Shown here: positions 56,511-64,000 of the stretch, piece after piece
Position numbering within the stretch: the first letter of the stretch is position 1
How the letters are laid out: each line of letters starts with the position of its first letter
From: Sphaerolaimus hirsutus
Lineage: Eukaryota; Nematoda; Chromadorea; Monhysterida; Sphaerolaimidae
Assembly: GCA_964036195.1 (NCBI GenBank)
Contig: OZ038451.1
Span: forward strand, 19,356,318 to 19,420,317
DNA: 64,000 bases
Reading direction: 5' to 3'
Program-made: the position numbers and the translations under genes
Notes under the pieces: model-generated
Database searches by the model: none
The model's input: the letters and a program-made list of their open reading frames with translations, nothing else
Told to the model about the DNA's origin: nothing

Positions 56511-57181
56511 TTAGGGTTGGCAAGCGATTTGTTTAAAGCGATTTTTTTTTAAATCGCAGCACCCGTACCGATTTTTTATTTTTAAATCGCTGGCGAAAAT
56601 TTTTGGTAATCATGCACTAGGGAAAATTCAAAAAATTTGCATGCAAGCGCGCATTTTCTTGTAGGCAATCCATCATTTGCTTGTTTCATTTATTTTACAA
56701 CCAATTTTGTGGTGTAGCACCCATTTCTGCGTACTTTCAAGCATGTAAGGTAGGCTGTGAATCATTTCGGAAATTATTCATAGTTATGCTATGTGTTTTA
56801 AAATCAAATATTTATGCCAATGCATTCACGTTCACTCCCAAGATGTTTATATTTTGTTTTCAACAAGAACATGCAATTTCTGCAAACAAAATTGCAAATG
56901 GTCGATGATATGTAATTCACGCTGCAAATATAACTAGTTAATTACTTTTAAACTTAAAAATAACTGACTTTCAAGCTTTTCTAAAGCTCTACAGCACTTG
57001 TATTACCACAGAAAGCATAAGTGTTCACCGCCTATCAATTTATATGGCTTTTATTACCTTTAGAGGTGATTTTAGCAAGAATTGGGGCTAATTTCAACCC
57101 CAGCGATTTTTATTTAAAGAAATCGATTTTTTTATAAAAAAATCGGGGTCGCTAAAAAAAATCGATTTTTTTCCAACCCTA
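56511..57181. mobile_element. TAGGGTTGG-family hAT-like element, TSD GGCAGTGA
   Basis: Starts TTAGGGTTGGCAAGCGATTT and ends ATCGATTTTTTTCCAACCCTA with exact 8-bp flanks GGCAGTGA (56503-56510 and 57182-57189). AAATCGC/GCGATTT repeats fill both subterminal regions. The interior ORF (56681-56908) has no domain I recognise. Confidence 0.85.
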
Positions 57182-57260
57182 GGCAGTGAGGTCTCACACT
57201 GTAGAAGTATATGGGGGCACATTAACTGGATACATACTACACTAACATATCACGGCTTAT

Positions 57261-57595
57261 TAGGGTTGGCCGATGTTTTTTTTAAACCTTTGAAAAAACA
57301 ACGTTTTTTAACAAAAAAAAAAACGTTTTTTAAAACATGGCGTTAAACCTAAACGTTTTTTTCAACCTATGGTTTATTATGACACAATAGCATGAACAAA
57401 TGGAAGCTTTTACACCAAAAACGCTTTAAAACCAATGAAATCCCCAATCAACTATGTGAAATTGCGTGCTTGCATGCAAAAAATAGCAAAATCCCCGTGC
57501 TGAGTACTAAAAAATTATACTGAGTTTTTTTAAAACTTGCTGGTTTAAAAACAACAACATTTTTAACCTTTGAGAACCCCCCGGCCATCCCTACT
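57261..57595. mobile_element. TAGGGTTGGCCGATG element
   Basis: Starts TAGGGTTGGCCGATGTTTTT and ends near CCCGGCCATCCCTA, imperfect inverted ends with AAACGTTTTTT-type subterminal repeats. The interior overlaps an older family copy (ACACAATAGCATGAACAAAT). The borders are less certain than for the copy at 60201. Confidence 0.55.
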
Positions 57596-58109
57596 TCTAA
57601 GTAAAAATCTCTGCAATGTTAATGCAGTTCAGTACGGTAAATTCTGCCACCGTAGATGTATCCAGGATTGTTATTGCAGCAATTAATACATGTACTTTGC
57701 GTAAATGATATGCATCATTCAAGGTGGGGGGAATACATTATTGAAGACAGGATGGGTATTTCGGATGGGGCTTATATTCTCCTCAACCTGGGTGTATTTT
57801 GATAGGGGGTCAATTCGAGGAAATACGGTACTGTTGTCTCATCTTGTATTATTTTGTAAACAAACTTTAGAGGTTGGCATCATCTAAAGCAGCCCACTTC
57901 GATTGTGTCGATAGAATGTTTCAAACACGTAATATCCGGTCTTGGAACGAACACTTAGATACTCAGTGCTTCTTGTTATTCGACGCAAACGTTGCTGTCG
58001 TTGACAGTTAAGTTCGACCGGGAGTTAATCACGGGGCAGCTCCACATCCTGTAAAAATTTCAAAGTCATGAAAAAGAAATTGTCAAATGAAGATAATAGG
58101 AATTATTTG

Positions 58110-58268
58110 ATGGACCCGCACATAGTTGACATTGACACCAAATGTCAACTGGTTCCGATCCCAATTCCAAGCTTGCATTTGATTGTCGTACTTTGGCTTG
58201 TCAGCAACCCTTGAATTGGGATCGGAACGAGTTGACATTTGGTGTCGATGTCAACTAGTGTGTGGGGG
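58110..58268. mobile_element. Palindromic element, second copy of the CTAGTTGACATC family
   Basis: GACCCGCACATAGTTGACAT at the left and ATGTCAACTAGTGTGTGG at the right, with inverted inner arms (AAATGTCAACTGGTTCCGAT / ATCGGAACGAGTTGACATTT). Same design as 2722-2877. Confidence 0.65.
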
Positions 58269-58511
58269 GCCATTACTGGACGTTCTGCATTTTACTTGAC
58301 ATGTTAATGTAGTTTAGAATTTTCCTCCAGGATCACCACCAGTCCGCACCCTGTAAAATATAATGACAAAATATTATAAAAGAATTTCCATATCAGAAAG
58401 TTGACGATATGCATTAGTAAATGTGATTGATCGTTCCCGCGCTTTAATTGCGAGCATCACATTTTTACTGGCCTCGAAACATCTATAAAATTCGGCGGTG
58501 ATTGTGCCTTC

Positions 58512-58736
58512 CCGCACTAGTTTTCACCGTTCGGTGAAAACTTAAAACTTTCCAAATGCAAATTAAAGAACACGGTTGAATGATTTAATTGAATAAAAAT
58601 TAAAATAAATGAAAGTTCAAATTCGACAATTTGAAAACTCAACCACAGCATACAGTGATAGTAGACTGGATGTCGGCATGTTGCCATTCCACTTTTCACC
58701 AATGTCCCGGTGAAAACTAGTGTGTGTAGGGCGATT
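58512..58736. mobile_element. Short TIR element with CTAGTTTTCACCG ends
   Basis: CCGCACTAGTTTTCACCG and CGGTGAAAACTAGTGTGTGTAG frame about 220 bp. The mirrored copy lies at about 40646-40875 on the other contig. It is a MITE-like element just upstream of the first VIPAS39-like exon seen. The minus-strand ORF (58517-58810) is shared by both copies but has no domain. Confidence 0.55.
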
Positions 58737-58837
58737 ATTGTGTCTGCCTTTGCAATACTTCGGGGGATCTCATTGGCAAATTGTTTTATGTACGGCTCAA
58801 ATTCATACATATATTACCGAAATACCCCCCCCTTCAG

Positions 58838-61800
58838 GTATGCCCAACCAAATGCAAAAGATACACTGGCACGCTTGATGCAATTCGAACCCTGCTCGCT
58901 GGGACAATTTCGCTCTTTGAAGCACAAAACTCAACTGTTGGATGAAGCCATTTCGTCATCTGATGGGGATATCATTGTTATTGTGTGTGCTTTCTTGGAG
59001 TCGTCTTTGAGTGCTCAGGTTTGCGTTTTGTTGGGCTGATGTAGGGTGTCAACTCTCCATTTCCTGTTTCCGGTCTGCAGGCAAACTTTTTCCGCTTCCG
59101 TTTTCTGGCTGGTAAATTTTTATTCCGGCTCATTTAGTCCGTTTTCTAGCTAAATTTTCAGCTCCTACACATTTTTTCTGTATTCCTGCTAACTTGTCTG
59201 TTTTCCCACCTGTTTTTCATTTTCCAACTCAATTTGCTCATGTGCTACTGTGCGGTGAAGCAAGTCTCCCTTAATTTCGTTTGATGCATTTTACGCCTAG
59301 TGTGGTCGCAGTATTTTTCAAAGTATTAGATGGCTATATTTGATACCACAAATGTTCGATATTTGATGCGATATACCTAAATCACACGGTTGCCTTGCCC
59401 TTGATTCATGGGCGGCTGACCGGCGGAAACCGCATTCAATCACGCCGCCCGTGAAACTTTGTCAGCACACTAAATATGAGCCTGTGCCTCTGTGGATGTT
59501 TACCCGCTGTGTATGTCAGGGGTATTCTAGATGTTGACCCTCCAGGGGGCTGGATAGATAACTAATCGCTCCTCTGAATGGATAGATAGCTGGCAAAAAA
59601 GATGGGGGGGGGGTTTGCGGGGGTTATATATATGGCTTCTTCAAGATGTAGAAAAATCGCTAAAAGTAGGTGAAATATTACTAAAAATTGCTATATAACA
59701 CATATACTACAAAAAATAGCTGAAAATAGACAATAAAACACATGAACAAGTTATGTTGAATGTGAAAATCTATAAAAAGTATGAAAACAAGCGATTTTGA
59801 GTTAAAATTAGGGTCTACATGCGCACCGGGTTCACATGCACATAACACCTCGGTTCTAATGTGCTTTCAAATTTTCAGCAATTCCGTTCGCTGCTGGCAT
59901 CTCGACCGGCTGCGACGCGACATTACATTTCGCATTTGAAACAGTCCGGTGCCAATTCCGCAAGTCGACAGGTAACCTACCAACAAAGTGGTAACTGTTA
60001 TGCAAAGTGACAACAAAAGTGACGCCCGTTATCATTCTGCAGTGGTGTCAGCTGTTTTGGTAAATGTTGAAAGGGGGCCGCTGCGCAGGAAAAGGGCGCC
60101 ATGGTGTCATTACGCATGTAAACCCATCACGCATGTAGACCCGGCACGTATATAATTATACCCGGCATGCTGAAAATAGGCAATAAAACACATCACCTAC
60201 TAGGGTTGGCCGATGTTTTTTTAAACGTTTTTTTTTAAAACGTGACATCCGAAATGTTTTTTTTATAAAAAAAACATCGACCGAAATTTTTAGTACTAAG
60301 CACTAGGTATTTTGCAAAATTTTTGCACGCAAGCGCGCAATTTCACACACAAATTGATATTGGTGGTTGTTTTCATTGGTTTTGTGGCATTTTTAGTATC
60401 AAAGTATCCATTTATATATGCTACCATGGGTTAATAAGCCGTCATATGTCGGTGTAGTATATAATATTGAGGTAATGTGCTTCCATGTACCTCCACAGTG
60501 TGTAACTTCACTCCCAAAGTAACAGCCTCCTTTTATAACCTTGTTTCATCACTATTCCGTGCCAAACTTTACCTGAAGTAACGAACATTCGACTATAAGG
60601 AGAAAAAAAGAGGATATTTTTGACACAAATCACCACTTATAATGCTATCCCATGGCTCAACAGCCATTATATGGTCATATATAACATCACAGAGTATTGC
60701 CACTGTCTGATATACCTATATATGTTGACACAAGGTCATATCTGGGAGCTTTTTAAAAAAGACGTTTTTTATTTAAAAAAACATCGAGTTAAAAAAACGT
60801 GTTTTTTTCCCAACCCTATCACCTACTGATTTTTAAGGTGAAAATCTATAAAAAGTATAAAAAATAGCGATTCTGGGTGAAAATTAGGAAAAATTGCTCA
60901 AAAGTGCTCCAGATAGAAAGATAGATAGGCAATTTGCGGGGGGGGGTGTTCAGAGGAAAGTAGCCAAAAAAATCTGCCTTTGGGATAGATAGATAGCTAG
61001 GCGGTTTGCGGGGGGGGGGTTACCCGCTCCTCCCCTTTCTTACCCCTGCCCCTCTGGCCGTGGGTATAATGGGTCTACATGCGTGATGGGTTTTCATGCG
61101 CGTAATAGGCTTGATGCAAATAAAGGCGCCATGGTGCCATTTCATTACTAGTGACGAATGACACGTAAACTGTCTGCAAAGGAATTTATAAGTCAATATC
61201 TTAATGGAAATGCTAGTTGTTTATTAGCAAAATTATCACTTTACTTACCACTGATGACTTATCTAACATCTGTCATTTGTCTTATCACTTGTCCACTGGC
61301 GGAATTGAGCTCAGGCCGCACCCAGGACCTTTGCTCGTTTTATGCGGCTGTAAATCGAGCAAACGAGTGTGCTGCCTTCGAATTTGAACAGTGTTTGTCT
61401 AAAGGCGACCACAGCGCTAAGGTGTGTCAAACGAGTTTGAAAAAAGTCAGTTTTTCCTGACATGAATTTGATATAGTTTCTGATTTCATTTTCCGTATCT
61501 TAAGCACCTTCAAAATTTATCTGTACCTAATTTCAGAGTAGTCAAAAAAAGCATTGTCGTCTAAAAATCCCACCTCACAGATCCGCTCGCTTCAAAGGTG
61601 TCTGCAGTCGACATTCACCGATGAGCGGTTAAAATTTGATGCCCAAATTTTACAAGAATACATCATGCTACTGCAAAGGCAGTTAAAAATCGTTGATATT
61701 GATGCCAAGCGGCAAAAATTAGCTGCCAGAAGTGAAGAGCGCAATGTTTTGGGTCAGAATTTATTAGATACGCTGCACCATTGCTGTTTGTACCACTATG

Positions 61801-62267
61801 ATGTGCCAATTGATTCGCCCGCTAGTCCCCAGGTGCCATTTATTTTTTGTTTTTTAGGGGCGGGGGTTTGGCGTCTCATGTAAACGACTTAAAGTACAAG
61901 GTGTGTCCAAATATAATTTTTTTGTGTCCAAATCTTGTGTTTTTATATCCAATCATTATGCCCATTTTTATCATTTGATTTGGATACAAAAACACACATC
62001 AAATTTGGATACTTAAGAATAATATTTGGATACACCTGACACTTTACAGGGTTTTTTACGTGACACGTGAAATTTTACAGGGTCTGGAAATGGCACCGGA
62101 CCGACAACCCCCTTTTGCAGTCGCTCCGCGCCGCCCACAATTTGTCAACCGGTCAATACACTCGCACCGCTGTGCACGCACTGGCTGAATGTGCCAGATG
62201 GCCCGATTTGGACAAATTGGTTTCCGTGAACAGGATCAAATTTGTCGGCGCCCTGGTGGGACAGAAA
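58838..62267 (+). CDS. VIPAS39: VIPAS39/SPE-39-like protein, copy B (partial)
   Basis: Exons 58838-59018, 59879-59948, 61315-61421, 61542-61832 and 62121-62267 are phase-consistent and match copy A exon for exon (181, 70, 107, 291 and 147 nt). Conserved stretches include CSLGQFRSLKHKTQLLDEAI, LQEYIMLLQRQLKIVDIDA, NVLGQNLLDTLHHCCLYHYD and STGQYTRTAVHALAECARWP. The two 3' exons of copy A (35845-35954 and 35702-35742) have no counterpart before the window ends, and no N-terminal half is visible, so the copy is incomplete here. At exon 4, TTTCAG used as acceptor would put a TAG at once in frame. The downstream AGAGTAG|TCA acceptor, as in copy A, keeps it open. Whether copy B is functional is unclear. 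Role as for copy A: endosomal trafficking with VPS33B. Confidence 0.8.
59949..61314 (+). mobile_element. Introner-like element bounding VIPAS39-like intron 2 (copy B), with nested elements
   Basis: The intron starts GTGCCAATTCCGCAAGTCGA and ends CCACTGGCGGAATTGAGC then TCAG; AATTCCGCAAGTCGACAGGT against AATTCCGCCAGTGGACAAGT is an imperfect inverted repeat (17 of 20). Nested inside are a GCGCCATGGTG/TTACGCATGTAAACCCATCA inverted-repeat element (about 60092-61140) and, within that, the hAT-like element 60201-60818. Confidence 0.7.
60201..60818. mobile_element. TAGGGTTGG-family hAT-like element, TSD TCACCTAC
   Basis: Starts TAGGGTTGGCCGATGTTTTT and ends GTTTTTTTCCCAACCCTA, with exact 8-bp flanks TCACCTAC (60193-60200 and 60819-60826). 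It is the cleanest copy of this family. Interior blocks ATAATGCTATCCCATGGCTC and ATATTGAGGTAATGTGCTTC recur, often inverted, at 38700-40200, 49137-49522 and 55640-57430. Absent from the corresponding place in copy A's intron, so it is younger than the split of the copies. Confidence 0.9.
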
Positions 62268-62566
62268 GTGGGTTTTCGAGATTATTTTAGTCGTTTTTGT
62301 TGCGAACTCTTGAATCGTTATTCGATATTTTTCAAAATTTCTGATATCGCTCGACATCCAATACGATGTCCCGATATTTCGTTGCCATATTCCATATTGT
62401 GATTATTATAAAAATCCGTTTCGATTATGTTGTTTGATACGGCCTTGAGCCCACCTTGAGCCTGGATATTATGGCCCACCAGGGGTCTACAAGTCTTTGG
62501 CCCTCGCGGGGGCTGGATAGATTGCAAATCGCTCCTCCGGAGGGATAGATAGCTGAAAAATTTGGC

Positions 62567-63722
62567 GCATGCCTATTCCGCATTTTGGCCTAATTCGCAT
62601 TTTGGCTCATTCCGCACATTTAGGTGCCCATCCCGCATTTTGGCCTATCCCGCATCTTGCCGGTGTAATGTGCGAGATAGGCAGTGTGTGTGATGGGTTT
62701 GTGTGCGGGATAGGCCAAAATTCGGGATGGGTCAGTGATCACACATTGCATGTTAACATTCCCCCCCCCCCCCCCGCAGCAGCCGCGTCCAGACATATGG
62801 GAGCCGCACATGCGGAATGAGCCAGAGAATTTCATAAGCGGCATGGCGCGGCAAACTCAAAGGGCACACAACAATGGAAAGTATTAGTAACAATGTTTGC
62901 CCTTTGTTTTACTGCCAAAATTAAGTGATTATTGTGTGGGCAGTTTGTGGTTGGCGCTGATCAAGTAAAATATTATCAGTCGTGAACTGCCCACACAATA
63001 ATCACTTACCTAATTGCTCAGGTGCGGCCATTTGCCAGCCGTGAACTGCACGCAGTGAATGACTCAATCCTGTGTGGCCAATCACACAGTAACTGATTAC
63101 TGAAATTTTAGTCAGCTGTAAATTTATTTTACTACACATTTGACTTTTGCAATTGTTAGTCAAATGTGTTGTAAAACAGATTTACAGTTGATAAAATTAC
63201 AGTGGTCAACTAGTCTACCATATTTGCTTGAATAGTCCCCCCTTGAATAATTCCCCCCTCGAATAATCCCCCCTTTAATGATTTGATAAATTGATTATAC
63301 CTGATTTTAACAAAAATGGCACGTTATTGTGCTTTTTATAGGGCATTTTTCGCGAAATGAATTGATGGAAACATGTTTGAAAATTTTAAATTTAATTTGA
63401 ACAAGTAAAACAAGGGCAAACATTGGTACTAATACTTTCCATTGTTGTGTGCCCTTTGAGTTTGCCGCGCCATCCCGCTCATAAAATTCTCTGGCTCATT
63501 CTGCATGTGCGGCTCCCATGTCTGGACGCGGCTGCTGCGGGGGGGGGGGGGTGTGTTAACATGCAATGTGTGGTCACTGACCCATCCCGCATTTTGGCCT
63601 ATCCCGCACACAAACCCATCACGCACACTGCCTATCTCGCACATTACACCAGCAAGATGCGGGATAGGCCAACATGCGGGATAGGCAGCTTAATGTGCGG
63701 GATGAGCCAAAATGCGGAATAG
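62567..63722. mobile_element. Element with ~310-bp terminal inverted repeats and internal hairpins
   Basis: Left arm (62567-62890) and right arm (63415-63722) are inverted copies, made of TATCCCGCATTTTGGCC units and a unique part ending CCCTTTGAGTTTGCCGCGCC. Inside are two further hairpins: AGTGATTATTGTGTGGGCAG with its complement (62928-63007), and CAGCTGTAAATTTATTTTAC / GTAAAACAGATTTACAGTTG (63113-63191). A mariner-like end lies at about 63222. No protein domain is seen. Target duplication not found. Confidence 0.7.
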
Positions 63723-64000
63723 TGCACCGTCAAAAAATTTTCGGGGGGCTGGCGGGGGCACAATATATAGGCTTTTTCAATGTTAAGAAGGCAGAAAGGG
63801 GGAAAATCGCTAATAATCAGTTTAAAGTAGCCAAAAGTAGGTTTCAAATGGCTAAAAATAGGTACATAACGATGTATATAGCCGGAAAGGACAATTTTGA
63901 AGATGAAAAACTATAAAAAGGTGCGAAAATTAGTGATTTTGAGGGAAAATTGGGGCAAATTTTCTCAAAAACCACTCCAAATAGATAGCTGAGCGATTTG
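63723..64000. repeat. Dispersed AAAATCGCTAAAAATAGG / GATAGATAGCTG repeat
   Basis: The same order of blocks (GGCTTTTTCAATGTTAAGAA, GCTAAAAATAGGTACATAAC, AAACTATAAAAAGGTGCGAA, AGATAGATAGCTGAGCGATT) occurs near 49560-49740, 59560-59830 and 60830-61010. No exon is visible. Confidence 0.55.

Noticed and set aside
58517..58810. 97-residue ORF (KQFANEIPRSIAKADTIIAL region), also present at 40560-40740
   Set aside because: It is shared only because both contigs carry the same locus. It overlaps a TIR element and ends in intron-like sequence, and no domain is recognisable.

Overview
The window is eukaryotic, from an animal with a very repeat-rich genome. Its genes have many exons with GT/AG introns. 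It holds metazoan genes (a DZANK1-like protein, the mitochondrial ATP synthase c subunit, and VIPAS39/SPE-39-like fragments) and a serpentine receptor of the kind expanded in nematodes. The last point, a short TTAGGC-rich tract and a TTTTAG acceptor 3 nt before the DZANK1 start codon make a nematode my best guess (about 50%); nothing seen proves it. Two 200-N gaps (35502-35701, 54620-54819) split the window into three contigs.

Layout. 1-7.5 kb: nested hAT-like elements, a 19-bp tandem repeat and candidate exons of a small membrane protein. 7.5-10.1 kb: a long fold-back element next to a non-LTR reverse transcriptase (minus). 10.6-26.3 kb: a DZANK1-like gene (minus) rebuilt here as 19 phase-consistent exons, with all its transposon copies in introns. 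26.3-29.9 kb: non-coding, with a 22-bp satellite. 30.1-31.2 kb: ATP synthase subunit c (4 exons, plus). 31.7-35.0 kb: an unrecognised membrane protein gene (5 exons, plus). 35.7-40.5 kb: VIPAS39-like copy A (minus). 41.2-48.7 kb: a block with two opposed 39-bp GGCGCC megasatellite arrays. 48.8-52.7 kb: mobile elements and minisatellites. 53.2-54.6 kb: a serpentine receptor (plus). After the second gap: a second, inverted copy of that receptor (minus, cut by the gap), more elements, VIPAS39-like copy B (plus, 58.8-62.3 kb) and a long-inverted-repeat element at the end.

Main observations. (1) A family of terminal-inverted-repeat elements, whose ends share AATTCCGCAAGTNGAC, coincides with complete introns in two unrelated genes (DZANK1-like and VIPAS39-like). 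The splice sites lie at the element ends, as expected of introners. (2) The contig 35702-54619 and the contig starting at 54820 carry the same loci in opposite orientation, so this is either a large inverted duplication or two haplotypes scaffolded head to head. (3) At least twelve short non-autonomous hAT-like elements in several families have exact 8-bp target-site duplications; one has its empty site preserved in the other copy of the duplication. (4) GGCGCC/GCGCCATGGCGC palindromes recur inside two unrelated hAT-like families and in the megasatellite.

The host genes are unrelated housekeeping or sensory genes and do not form a pathway. What links them is the mobile-element load, which fills introns and intergenic DNA and spares exons.
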